Shown here one piece after another: positions 14,001 to 23,190 of a stretch of DNA of 64,000 nt. Made by a program: the position numbers and the translations under genes. The notes under the pieces are model-generated. The model searched no databases. It was given only the letters and a program-made list of their open reading frames with translations, and was not told the DNA's origin. The DNA is from Echinostoma caproni (lineage: Eukaryota; Platyhelminthes; Trematoda; Plagiorchiida; Echinostomatidae). Numbering within the stretch: the first letter of the stretch is position 1; each line of letters begins with the position of its first letter. The DNA is taken from NCBI GenBank assembly GCA_900618425.1, contig UZAN01039787.1, forward strand, positions 2,695 to 66,694, given 5' to 3'.

Positions 14001-16463
14001 TGGCTGGGGACCTCAGGATGATCGTACCCGAGACACTGAGTGATATGACAGAGTGTCGTAAACAGTGGCGTTCTTGCATCTTCTCAATTTCTTTGCCGCA
14101 TTAATTCATTGAAATTCCCAATTTTCTCTTTATATCCGGATGTGTAAACAAAAGGAGTTATTCGTTACCTTGGCGTTTCCTTGGTAGAAACCATGGCAGT
14201 TATTAACTTATTGGCGGTAATTTTTTTATCAGTTTATTGTGATCATGAATGTTATATATTCTGTAGTATGCACCTGATGAGATACAGCGAAGTATATCCG
14301 GGTACAGGTTATAAACCTACTGTATCTCTATATTCAAAAGCAGTAAATGTGATTGGAGGTTTTGAACAAAAGGAAAGGGTGGGCAAAAGTATAGACCTTA
14401 GGGGAAACACTGATATTTACTGGGAACGACCGAGATAGGACCAGATCAACTCGGATGGAGATAATTCGCTTGCTGAGGAAACATTGCAGTAATTTCCTAT
14501 TAGGGAGTTGATGGGATTTCATGAGTTGAACGTAGAAATATATCTTTTATGAAGTATAGAATGATATACTCAATCTCCATGTCCCTTGTTGTTTTGGAAA
14601 CGTTCCGCATTCCTCAGGTATACTTTTTTGCTGTCGAGAGAGTTTATTTCCCGGAAAATTTGATGCAGGAAGCTCACGACGCCATGAAACCAATGATACT
14701 ATAAATTTTCTCACATTCCTTTACAGAGTTATCCGTTGACGCATCCGTTGATACAAGACAATTAAGATAGTACTNTAAGATAGTACTACTATTCTGAGTC
14801 AAACTTTATGGCCGTTTATGATCAAGTATTTTCCCCCGTATTTCATACGGAAATCTTGTTTCTTATCGCGTTCATTGCTCTGGTCACCTTTTTTCCGTTC
14901 CTTCGTTAAGCTACCGATATGTTTTATTTTCAGATCATTAATGACATCCTCCTTGTCGAAGAGTCGATCGAGGCTGAACCAGAGGATGCCCTTGAAATCG
15001 ATTCTGGAAGCCCACCACCTGGAGTAACTATTCCTGAAGGTGTTTCAGAAGATGAAGCCGCCGTCTATCGAGCGTTGCTAAACTTGGCTGACCAGCGATT
15101 GTACCGTACTGTCAGGTGGTCCCGTGCACTCCCAGACTTTGCTCAGCTAGACACCGATGATCAGATTCTTCTATTGCAAAATTGTTGGGCTGATTTGCTC
15201 TGTCTGGATTGTTGTTGGCGTTCGCTACCTACTCCTACAGTAAGATATTTCCGGGATTCTAGGTTGCATTTTTTAGAGCTTTTACGGTTTTCTGTGTGCG
15301 TGTGTTGGGGAAGCGCATTAATCGGAATATCTTTTCTATTTTGCCAATACGAGTCGTACTACTTGCATTTATTTTAGTGGATTCTACGGATTACTGTAAA
15401 CAATCGTTCCACATTGTTATACTCCCGATGAATTTCCTAGAATATTAACCTGAACTCTTCCAATCACCCGTAATATGTAAAATCTGATCTCGTTTTTATT
15501 TTTTAGGAAATCCGACTTACTTCTAGCAAGTGTATCAACTTAGAAGCTGCTCGTGAACTGGGTGCAGAGGAAATTGTTGAGCGAATGTTGCAGCTCACTC
15601 AGTATCTCACACAACTGCAATTGGACGTGGTTGAGTATGCATGTCTCAAAGTCATTGTATTGATGCAGCCAGGTAAAGTAGCGTGCTGAATAACGTTTGT
15701 TTCATCAATGTATGGCATTAATCCTATTTATACGGTATATACGATATATTTTATCAACTACTGTGTCATATTGAAATAAGTAAATAGACAATGAATTTAG
15801 TTTACTTTTCCTCAACAATACGCGGTTAGAGTAGTTTATTTTTAAGTTCTATACTTGAGTAGCTTATATGCGCAGAATAAACAATTTTCGATCAATTTTT
15901 CCATTTCAGATTTAAAGAATCTTAAAGCTTCCGCCCATGTTCGGACGTTCCAAGAAACTGTTCGAAGGTTGCTGGCTGATTATATCAGTACATCCTCATC
16001 CGGTGTACGGGATAAGTTCTCCCGGTTATTGTCTCGTATCCCCGAGCTACAGGTAACCAGCCAGACAGCCAGATTGATGCTGGTCGATTTAGACCTGAGC
16101 GCCTACCTATCATCCAATTCGTTATTGATGGAGTTACTGCGCAGTGATATTCAACGGTACTCTCCCGGTGTGGGCTCTTCTGAAGAGCCGATAATCACCT
16201 CGTCCAGTGGTAATACTGTCCCATCATCGAATACAAAGGATATAACAACTGACGCACTATCCGACTCATCAGTGCGTAAGACGTCTGACGCTTCTAATGA
16301 GCCCAAAGCAGAAGAATTAAATAACTTTCCTAATCCTGCCATGGAAACCGACGAAGCCACTAGGAATCTTGCGCAAAACCCCACACCACAATCCGATGAA
16401 AGCCAGCTTTTGAATAACGTAGCCGAGGTTGTGGACACAGAAGCTCAAAACGACGATACTTGA
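1778..16463 (+). CDS. NR5B: NR5B (FTZ-F1/DHR39-like) orphan nuclear receptor, 7 visible exons, 5' partial
   Basis: DNA-binding transcription factor of the nuclear receptor superfamily, acting in the nucleus; NR5 members usually bind FTZ-F1 half-site elements as monomers. Joining 1778-2033, 4840-5198, 5560-5827, 8870-9369, 14934-15239, 15507-15672 and 15910-16463 keeps one open frame of 802 codons, with GT/AG at every junction. Layout by residue of the visible protein: Gln-run and Ser/Thr/Gly-rich A/B region 1-222; two C4 zinc fingers 223-286 with P-box [14 protein letters not shown]1 box [12 protein letters not shown] about 297-308; acidic hinge to about 500; ligand-binding domain with signature [19 protein letters not shown]-2 core LLMELL; 107-residue tail. 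The FTZ-F1 box and the RKKCPACRF run in finger 2 fit Drosophila DHR39 (NR5B) better than FTZ-F1 (NR5A). Oddities are an 8-residue D-box loop and the long tail. No start codon suits the frame before 1778, so the 5' end is missing. Target genes and ligand cannot be told from sequence. Confidence 0.9.
2034..4839 (+). other. NR5B intron 1 (2.8 kb)
   Basis: Bounded by donor GTTAGT and acceptor CAG. Apart from the SINE-A hairpin near 2.9-3.0 kb, a C-run at about 4060-4069 and a single N at 4119, I see no gene or recognisable element; ORFs here have no coding character. Confidence 0.6.
2897..3030 (+). repeat. SINE-A copy, fold-back arrangement
   Basis: Bases about 2934-3026 match the 3' part of the SINE-A family seen elsewhere in the window (GATGAGATCCAACAAGGTC, then CAGTGCTTCCTAGCTTTTC and TTTGCTCTATACACGACGAA). 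Bases 2897-2926 look like the same 3' part reversed (AAATGAAGC ... GCTAGGAAGC), so the copy forms a hairpin. It lies in NR5B intron 1. Confidence 0.5.
4840..5198 (+). CDS. NR5B: NR5B exon b: Ser/Thr/Gly-rich A/B region
   Basis: Acceptor TTTTCCAATCTCAG ends at 4839 and donor CGCAG|GTTGGT begins at 5199. The first two bases finish the Gly codon begun in the previous exon and the exon ends in phase 0. It encodes about 119 residues, rich in Gly, Ser, Thr and Asn with no domain, as expected for the modulatory region ahead of a nuclear-receptor DNA-binding domain. Coding past the donor is possible only to 5279, where a stop lies, so splicing at 5198 is required to reach the zinc-finger exon in frame. 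Confidence 0.82.
5560..5827 (+). CDS. NR5B: NR5B exon c: C4 zinc-finger DNA-binding domain
   Basis: Acceptor CTACACAG ends at 5559 and donor GAAG|GTACGC begins at 5828 (phase 1). The 89 whole codons hold both zinc fingers. Finger 1 has Cys 223, 226, 240 and 243 of the visible protein with the NR5 P-box CESCKG. Finger 2 has Cys 259, 268, 278 and 281. The spacing between the first two Cys of finger 2 is eight residues, against five in most NR5 proteins, which lengthens the D-box loop. The exon ends just after GMRIE; the following exon supplies [12 protein letters not shown], recreating the DBD/FTZ-F1-box join seen in the family. Confidence 0.95.
6400..6900 (-). mobile_element. LINE 5' untranslated/leader fragment
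   Basis: Read on the minus strand, the block from about 6790 to 6490 has the layout of the leader of fluke endonuclease-reverse transcriptase LINEs: CGGACGGGATC, then CCAAGGTACCCA, then a run through GGTGAACTACTAGTGG. Identification is from recall of similar leaders in fluke transcripts, so the family call is tentative. No endonuclease coding is attached. Confidence 0.45.
7030..7527 (+). mobile_element. RTE-like LINE 3' end with GATGA tail
   Basis: Frames on + give LRWLGHV-like text, then a [14 protein letters not shown] block, then [15 protein letters not shown] and MATNRQQW: the extreme C-terminus of the LINE reverse transcriptase. The 3' UTR follows (about 7350-7510, including TCTGTGTTGACCACAGAGG), ending in a short GATGATGATGATGA repeat. 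The same 3' UTR recurs at 20480-20640 (-) and 23150-23330 (-), which defines the family tail. Confidence 0.75.
8295..8380 (+). repeat. Solo arm of a fold-back repeat family
   Basis: The stretch AACTAACCAT ... AACTTCATCTCCAAGCACA ... CTCTTCCAGTCAACTATAC matches both inverted arms of the element at 33465-33805. Only one arm is evident here. Location: NR5B intron 3. Confidence 0.45.
8870..9369 (+). CDS. NR5B: NR5B exon d: FTZ-F1 box and hinge
   Basis: Acceptor TTCTCTTACAG ends at 8869 and donor GAAA|GTAAGA begins at 9370. The first two bases complete Ala295, and the exon ends in phase 0. It starts with the FTZ-F1 box ([13 protein letters not shown]), the C-terminal extension of the DBD that NR5 receptors use for extra minor-groove contacts. 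The rest is hinge: Ser/Gly/Asp-rich, with an acidic patch (about 9166-9190, DDDEDGEE) and no fold recognised. The upstream reading back to 8806 is intronic. Confidence 0.9.
10550..12190 (+). mobile_element. RTE-like LINE relic: endonuclease, reverse transcriptase, 3' end with deletions
   Basis: The order of pieces is that of an intact element. An apurinic-type endonuclease segment (10633-10830) reads [17 protein letters not shown], then [16 protein letters not shown]. The RT start (about 11275-11350) reads [19 protein letters not shown] in broken frames. RT core (11460-11965) has DQVAIVST ... [14 protein letters not shown], and then [10 protein letters not shown] with the catalytic YADD at 11820-11835. 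A C-terminal piece (12040-12180) contains GW-DTKDSAT and NRHPWRS. Stops and an internal loss between about 11980 and 12040 show it is inactive. Confidence 0.8.
12333..12367. repeat. Perfect 11-bp hairpin
   Basis: GAAAAGCTTGA at 12333-12343 is exactly reversed and complemented at 12357-12367, with a 13-base loop. Function unknown; it lies between two LINE relics in NR5B intron 4. Confidence 0.5.
13270..14110 (+). mobile_element. RTE-like LINE relic, C-terminal half
   Basis: + strand frame 13286-13696 gives [18 protein letters not shown], then [18 protein letters not shown], the thumb/connection region after the YADD motif in this LINE family. After 13740 broken frames give [15 protein letters not shown] and, near 14050, [11 protein letters not shown], the C-terminal end. 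Inactive, in sense orientation within NR5B intron 4. Confidence 0.75.
14934..15239 (+). CDS. NR5B: NR5B exon e: start of ligand-binding domain
   Basis: Acceptor GTTTTATTTTCAG ends at 14933 and donor TACA|GTAAGA begins at 15240; both ends are in phase 0. It begins with an acidic stretch and then runs into helix 3-5 of a ligand-binding domain. The nuclear-receptor signature [17 protein letters not shown] is followed by [11 protein letters not shown]. The Asp-Asp-Gln and the Leu-Leu pair are the usual conserved positions of the coactivator groove. Coding after the donor to 15377 is intron read-through. Confidence 0.92.
15507..15672 (+). CDS. NR5B: NR5B exon f: middle ligand-binding domain
   Basis: Too short to stand out as an ORF but bounded by acceptor TTTTTTAG (ends 15506) and donor CCAG|GTAAAG (starts 15673). 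It encodes 55 residues plus one base (phase 1). The text includes [13 protein letters not shown] and then [17 protein letters not shown], which matches helices 7-9 of NR5 ligand-binding domains, where a fluoro-like run ending in ILLNP is usual. It is shorter between helices 5 and 7 than vertebrate NR5A. Confidence 0.9.
15910..16463 (+). CDS. NR5B: NR5B exon g: helices 10-12 (AF-2) and long C-terminal tail
   Basis: Acceptor TTTTTCCATTTCAG ends at 15909; the first two bases complete an Asp codon, and the frame stops with TGA at 16461-16463. It carries helix 10/11 ([16 protein letters not shown]) and an AF-2 core LLMELL at 16122-16139, which fits the consensus hydrophobic-hydrophobic-x-E-hydrophobic-hydrophobic. 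After AF-2, 107 residues of Ser/Thr/Asn/acidic sequence follow; most NR5 receptors stop within a few residues of AF-2, so this is an unusually long F domain. Confidence 0.92.
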
Positions 16464-17413
16464 CCCGGCATACATCGTCGGCTCAGGTCTTGCCGCGGAC
16501 TCCTTTATTTCTGGCTTCCCCTTGCTGTTTTCATTTCCCTTACATCATAAACCATTGCATGCTGTCTTTTGGATGCTCATTTTTCTGGTCAAACGGTGTT
16601 ATGCAGACGCTGCATTCATTTTTCTGTGCTCACGTATCCTTGTTCATGAAAGCTTGCAGCTATATAATGGTCACCTGTACTTCATTGTTACGGTCTAGGT
16701 TAATGCAGATTTGTTTCCCCTAGTGATTGGAAAGAGGATTGACGGGAAGTTGGAGCAAACGTCCATCCCCTTTTTAATCCTCGCATGATCCTGTTCATTC
16801 TATTGATCTATTTCTGTACAGTTTTCAAACAGTTCACCAAGCTGCAGCGGATAGAACCCGGTCAGAGTTATTGGAGCCAAATTTCAGCTTCAGTTATCAC
16901 GCGGCTTGGCTGTTTTTCTCTGCCTAATTGACTTGTTTATCATTTGTATAAAACACCATTACTTCGTTCAGATTTTGGTTTTCTTTTCCTACTTTCCTAC
17001 AGTGGCTACTACCTTGGTACTCACTATTCCATTACCGCTACCATTTTTTCAAATGCGTCTTCCGGCGCCTTCCTCTTCCTGTTCCCTTCACACTCACCGG
17101 ATACATAGATGCGTCGTACACATCGACCTATCGATCCTCCTGTATCGCCCCGCAGCGTTGTAATTCGAGAGGGAGAGCATTGAGTACTAAGTGCTTTTTT
17201 ACGCGCGAGTATTTCTTAATGAACTAATAAATGTTCAAGCAATTATTCCGTTGTATTTCTCATTTTTTTGTTCAATCGGTTTATTCTGTTTAGACAGGTT
17301 TGGCTTTGCTATCATGAAGCCGTCAGGACACTATGGCCTGCACAGTTTAAAACCACATTACACTAGATTTGCTTGCTTCTCGGTGAATATACTGTTGAAG
17401 CGCCGACAATAAA
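16464..17413 (+). other. Probable 3' UTR of NR5B with polyadenylation signals
   Basis: T-rich sequence after the stop. AATAAA hexamers occur at 17226-17231 and 17408-17413, and either could end the transcript. At 16827-16844 an 18-base stretch is identical to part of the zinc-finger exon (5587-5604). No other coding sequence is convincing here; the short frames seen are compositionally unlike the neighbouring exons. Confidence 0.45.
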
Positions 17414-17679
17414 GTATGTTCATTGACTTCCATTTGGGAGCTTACTTGTTTGACATCAATAGGCTTTTAGGGTCATCTAAATTTATTGGTTCGTTTTTAC
17501 AGTCCTTTAAAACAGGTATTTGTGCCCCAGTTTGGCCGGCCGCCTTTGACGAAACTCAGGTCCCACATATGAAGTTTTGAGTCACGTTAGGATGGGACTC
17601 AGCATAAGGCTACCACTTCCTTAGATCCTCGGTTCGAAGGAAAATCGCCTTGATGTAATTACTTTATGTTNTTGCATGA

Positions 17680-19620
17680 TAGTAATGGAGGATACTTATT
17701 TTATTACGGTGGGCCCCTTGGAGAGGATAAGCCGGGAAGTTACGTGCACTGACTGCGGATTCCATCTTAATAGCTATTTCGCCCCTGCAGTTGGGCCGAC
17801 CCGTTCCTGCGGAGCGGGTTACTTCGCGTCTGAGTCGCTGGTATTCGCGGTGGACAGCTAGACTAGTGCCCCCGACAAGGGTTAAGAGACGGATGGTTTC
17901 TTCTGATATCCGATCTTTGTAACGGCCTTTCGTGGTACTTGGTTTGTTTAGTGCAGCTGGTTTTACTGCAGCTTTTATCCTGGACCCTGCACATCAGTGG
18001 GTCTGCTACATTGACCAGTGGGACAGACTTATTTGCCAGTTGGGTTTTAATTTCAGTCATTAGTGTCTTCGATTTCTCGCTACGATCTAATGGGCTCNNN
18101 NNNNNNNNNNNNNNNNNNNNNNNNNNNNNNNNNNNNNNNNNNNNNNNNNNNNNNNNNNNNNNNNNNNNNNNNNNNNNNNNNNNNNNNNNNNNNNNNNNNN
18201 NNNNNNNNNNNNNNNNNNNNNNNNNNNNNNNNNNNNNNNNNNNNNNNNNNNNNNNNNNNNNNNNNNNNNNNNNNNNNNNNNNNNNNNNNNNNNNNNNNNN
18301 NNNNNNNNNNNNNNNNNNNNNNNNNNNNNNNNNNNNNNNNNNNNNNNNNNNNNNNNNNNNNNNNNNNNNNNNNNNNNNNNNNNNNNNNNNNNNNNNNNNN
18401 NNNNNNNNNNNNNNNNNNNNNNNNNNNNNNNNNNNNNNNNNNNNNNNNNNNNNNNNNNNNNNNNNNNNNNNNNNNNNNNNNNNNNNNNNNNNNNNNNNNN
18501 NNNNNNNNNNNNNNATCTAATGGGCTCGCATGGATGCGATTTGGAGAGGTGGCCTTAACACGTGTAGTCAGCCGAAGGCGAGGCTTCGCGCGAACGAACG
18601 TGTGATCAGAGCCAACTCTGTTACCAGCTTCGGCGCCGCGATACGATCTACAATCTCCTACCGATGAGATCCAGTGTGGCCGTTTCAAGATATAGTCGAC
18701 TTGGTGGGCTGTTCTACCGTCGTTAGAATACTAGGTATGAAGATGCTGAAAACGTGTGTTGGTTATAGATAGCCGGTTAAAATCGGAAAAATCAATTAGC
18801 TTATCACTGTTTTAACAGTGGTGGCCTAGTCTAAATTTCCCAATTGTATTTTGTTGAAGGTCCTTGCCCATCCGTACGAGCATTCCAGTTCCCGTCTCTT
18901 GGGGACACGATTTACTACCTGAAGACTACCATAAAACTCGTCCTTCACTACGCTGTCGGACGGTAGGGCTGGGGCGTAGACTACTACCACAGGTTGGTAG
19001 GATCACCTTTGAAAAGCGCTACGGCGATCCTTGACGATGTTGGTTCCCAAGAGAGTAGGGCATCTTTGGTGCGCTGGCTCAGCGCTAACGCCACTCCCTG
19101 CTGACCTAAAATTCCTGGGCCGCTATGTTAAAATTAGTGACTATCAGAGCCGGAAACCTTCATGCTACGGGAGCCGAAGTACTTTGGATAAACATGCAAC
19201 AGCTACACAGTAGTCGTATAACGTGCACATACTCACTGCTTGAGTCTCAACATCCAGGAAGGTTCTCAAGTTCCAGCATCCCACGTACAGATGCCTCCTG
19301 AGTTGAAGAGAATGAGGAGGTTCAGTTCGCATTCTTGACACCACTGGAGGAGCACGGTGCGCGTCGCTTGCCGGGGACGCCGTAGTATTGGTAGCGAAGC
19401 TTGTAGAAGACATGATCATGAAGTTACGTGGGTGTTCGGTACGAGAGGCGTCCCCGGCTTCACGGCGTTTTTTTGAGGACGCACCGCTAGCATCTACACA
19501 ACCAAGTGCGAGCTGAAAAGCAGTAGAAAGTAATCCCTCGACTCTGAAATGAGGGGTCAGTGACTTTAGTTTTAGAACCCCAGCCACATCGACCTTTGTT
19601 ATGACACCGTCATTGGGTGT
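17680..19620 (-). mobile_element. RTE-like LINE, 5' region, endonuclease domain and linker, spanning the first N gap
   Basis: On the minus strand from 19620 downward: a leader/ORF start (19587-19350); then RRHLYVGCWNLRTF and the endonuclease N-terminus (19320-19165). After 19140, in shifted frames, come RPRNFRSAGSGVSAEPAHQR and VVVYAPALPSDSVVKDEF. At 18690-18530 the endonuclease end reads GSDHTFVRAKPRLRLT. Below the gap the linker reads MTEIKTQLANKSVPLV (18060 downward), which matches the post-endonuclease linker of the family. The N run 18098-18514 is probably spurious, because a 13-base overlap joins the two sides in frame. Several stops and frameshifts are present. Confidence 0.75.
18098..18514. 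other. Assembly gap (417 N) with duplicated flanks
   Basis: Both flanks carry the same 13 bases, ATCTAATGGGCTC, at 18085-18097 and 18515-18527. Removing the Ns and one copy keeps the minus-strand LINE frame open, so the gap probably has no real length. Confidence 0.75.
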
Positions 19621-19879
19621 ATGTGGCTTTTAAACAGGAGCCAGGTGACCAACCTGAAACCTACCACACTGGTAGTGCCGTCGCTGTTTATTCGCGACCG
19701 CTTATTTGTTGCAGTATGCCACAACGTATTCGCAGCTAACCTTCCTCGATGAAAGTATCCCCCTATCTATAACCTGGGGACGCGCCTGTAGCATTCAGCT
19801 GTGCTTGACCTGAGGGACCAGGAGTGGAAGATGTGGTTCGATCATTTAGAAAATTTCATCCTGTACAAAGTAAAGGAAT

Positions 19880-20015
19880 TGTGAACAGAAGAACTAGGAA
19901 ATCTTTGCCTGGTTACGTCTCATCAGCAGTGTGAACCTACTGTAGCCGTAACCCAACTAGGTAGAAACAACGCTTCCTAGCTTCTCAGTTCACGTTTCAT
20001 ATACTCTGTTCAATT
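19880..20015. repeat. SINE-A copy, fold-back arrangement
   Basis: A minus-oriented piece (GTCTCATCAGCAGTGTGAAC, 19916-19937) is followed at once by a plus-oriented piece (AACCCAACTAGGTAGAAA, then GCTTCCTAGCTTCTCAGTTC and TTTCATATACTCTG). The two halves can pair, as in the copy at 2.9-3.0 kb. Confidence 0.5.
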
Positions 20016-20480
20016 TGATTACTCTTAAATTGTCTACATATATTGAAGCGATCATCTCTGGCTTGAAGTGGTTTTCGGCGAATTTGTTATAGTTCTATCT
20101 CTAGAATCTCCTAGGTTTGGTTTAAAATTGTTCATATGCACCTACCCATTGTGTTCATCAGTGACCACTGGTCCTTTAGCCAGCATTTGCATCCGCTCAT
20201 AAATTCTGAAAATGGGACATGTTGATAAGTTCCTTTATTAGGATACAAAATGTAGAGTGCACTCACTCCAGTTCGAGGTATTCATTCTCTAGCGTCGATA
20301 GTGAAAATTCCTTAACATAATGAGTCGCAACTTGTGAGAGGAGTAAAACTGTTGTAATCGGAATAGAATAAACGCGAACCGATATCGCATACGAAACACG
20401 GAGTCCCACTAGTATTCCGGAATCTCCCGTCACCGAGAAGCAGGATGAAGACAAGAGAAGTAGCGGTTCACTTATTCCAA
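20015..20480. other. Unassigned intergenic sequence
   Basis: AT-rich, with no frame of coding character on either strand and no repeat that I recognise. Confidence 0.5.
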
Positions 20481-21320
20481 GAAATGATCATCATACAAGG
20501 CGAATTTCACTGATTGCTGTCAAGCTCACTATGTACACAGATCAAGTAATAAGGCACAAGATGGGGAGGGTTTGGGCCTAATTGGAGAGAGGAACATAAA
20601 GTGAACCTCTATGGTCAACACAGAGTACGCAGTCCGACATAGCTTTTACATACTTTTTAAAGCATTCTGACCCGATATGAAATGACCAAATGAACGCCAC
20701 TGCTGTCGGTTAGTTGCCATATCCTTTAATATCTCCAACCAGCCAGTTGCAGATTCTTTCGAGTCCCAACATGGAAGACGAGAGACACTTATTCTACCGC
20801 TGTGCATTTCTTCATGCCTCGTCTCCACGTCATTTGTTGACCTCCACGCGGTTTCTTTCAACCTGCAGCCGCAACTGCGAATCAAGCGCGGTGCGGCAGA
20901 CGATGACTGGGCATGCGCAATACGTGTCCTAGCCAGCGAAGCCAACTAATCTGAATTCGAAGGGACAACGAATTCTCCACTGAATTATTACCAAATACCA
21001 AACACCATACCTCAGATTTGCTTACACGCTCGCTACATCCAACCCGCGCCAAACTACGTAAACATCTGCAGTCGAATACTTTTAGACGACAAATATCCTC
21101 CACGGGTAAATTTAGGGTTTCGCAACCACAGAGCAGAACTGACCGTACGCTGACGCAGTATACGCAACCTTTCAGTTTCAACGAAACATGTCGTCACCAA
21201 AGTTGTTTCAGTCCTGCGTAAGTTGCTCGAGCCTTGGAAATGTGGACGGTTACTTCATTGAGTATGCTCCTGTCTTTTGTCACGCAGCTACCTAGGTGGA
21301 AGAAATCAATGAGACTAAAC
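20480..21320 (-). mobile_element. RTE-like LINE, C-terminal half and 3' UTR
   Basis: Minus-strand frames give FHLGSCVTKDRS, KGCVYCVSVRSVLLCGCET, FDCRCLRSLARVGCSERV and LRWLGHVLRMPSHRLPHRA. Next come the RGG-rich segment, CWDSKESATGWLEILKDMA and NRQQWRS. The 3' UTR (about 20640-20480) matches the copies at 7.35 and 23.3 kb. One stop and at least two frameshifts make it non-functional. Confidence 0.8.
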
Positions 21321-23190
21321 AATATGTAAATAGATATTTTACCGGTTAAATGGGCAACAAGCAATCTCAGTTCTTGTTCTCCGAGTGACCTGATTTATGT
21401 TTGAATTGCATGTCCTTTGATTTGTCGATACTGCAGACCTGTCTTCCGTTGTCCAGAAAGTGGAACACAGCTCCTTGGCCGACGTTATCTTGGACGATTG
21501 AGTTACCTAACATGAAACGGTTTAAAATAAGTGTGAAATCAATGCAAAATTGTTATTGCATTCGGGACATTAGGTCTGCGGCGCCGACGTTATTCGATGA
21601 AATTCATTCATATCGTATATTGCGTTGAGTGCGCCTAGGATACTGTAAATGAGGCTACCTTATCCTGATCGACTTTTCGCAGATGGATGTCTGAATTTAT
21701 TAATGGTTTACCGATGAACCGTTCGGAATACTTTGAGTAACTGGTGAACTTTTCAAAATTGAGATTTCACATTTTTAGGGCTATTATTGAATAGAGGCCA
21801 CTGGTGAGTCTATCATATGGTAACTTTTGAGCGAATGCCTGCTCCTGAGTCCCTTTTTAAAGAAAGTTTGAGAATTTCAGATTTCAAACTCAGTCCGGAT
21901 TTACGCTTCTGGTGTATTGGGGCGGTTTAGAGATGAATAAGAAATTTTGAACGGCGAAATCAGTTGAATGAGGGTTCCTGCTTGTTCGAGTTTCTGTTCA
22001 CTCTAAGCAGTTTGTATCTGTAGTGCCAAATAATCATTTGCATGGTGGTTTTTCTTGAAATTGAAGACAATGTCAACCACCAGGTTTTCACGGGATTTGT
22101 AGGGCATATTTCGCGGGAACTTTGTGAACGAAGCCAGTTAGTTGATTAAAGAATTAAATCAATTTAGTTTCATTGAATATGGTTTCGCTCATTCTTTTAT
22201 GTACAATTGGAGTCCCCCTTGGGGCGATTTGCGGGACCTCCGATTGATACTCAGAATAAGAACTTCCAAATTCCTGACGATATTACTCACAAGTAGAAGA
22301 TATTTTCGATAAATTATAGTGAAAAATTCAAAGGAAGGTGGTTGTTCTCATAGGAACAGCCCACTCCCTCATCTCTTCCTCGGGATCAGGCAATCCTTAG
22401 TTAGGATTACTTTTATCAATTTCGTTTTTCGGTACACTACACGTTTATTGATTCACACGTTTTAGAATTAGTATTTAGTCTTGCTCAACATTAGAAACAA
22501 TAGATTAACGTGACGATTTTCGTTAACGCCTTATGCATTAAACTTGGTACTATCCTGAGTACACCAACTTGCCACATAGCGACCAAATTTCCCGTTAATT
22601 CTATTACACACAATGGAACGTTAAGACTTCACATGGTTTCTGGTTCTTTCTTGATAATATCTCATCGGGTAATTATTCAATGTCCTCGTCAATCAGTCAC
22701 TCAGAGTGCTTTTGACGACATTTTACACCCCCTTAAACATGCAGATAATTTTCACGACGTATTGATTTTTATTTCCGTCATAATTTGAAATATTATATGT
22801 ACTTAAATTATTATTGTTGTCATTATTAAAACCCGTGATGTGATGGAGAGTAGAAGTTTGAAGATTTTAGATTACGCCTTTAGAGTCCAGCTGTCTCGTT
22901 AGAACCATTTTTTCCATTGGGTTGGTTGTGAAAACAGTTGCCTTTGGTCACAGTGTACTGATAATAATGGGGTTCGGGCGAAAACGTCCTAAGTAAGTGA
23001 CGTGCACCAGATAAAGGAAATTCGAAATAGATATGAAAATCTTCCAACCGTTTGCATGCTAATCTGACAATTGAAATTTACTTGGCAGTCAAACCAACAT
23101 TTAGTGCTTTGGCTTGCGGTCATTTCTACTCGGATATTCATATCCTCATCATACAGCGAAATACAATGGAGCAAACGTCACGGATGGCTG
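21320..23190. other. Unassigned intergenic sequence
   Basis: About 1.9 kb with no recognisable gene or mobile element. A 92-residue + frame at 22510-22788 has no start context, no splice sites and no family resemblance. Confidence 0.45.

Larger units (their letters stand above)
9370..14933 (+). other. NR5B intron 4 (5.6 kb), two sense-oriented LINE relics
   Basis: Occupied largely by LINE relics at 10550-12190 and 13270-14110, both in the same orientation as the gene. Between them (12.2-13.27 kb) I see a small perfect hairpin (12333-12367) but nothing else recognisable. Single Ns at 10819 and 14775 sit between direct duplications. Confidence 0.6.

Noticed and set aside
18063..18688. Long frames across the first N run
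   Set aside because: They are open only because Ns cannot encode stops; real sequence on either side belongs to a minus-strand LINE.
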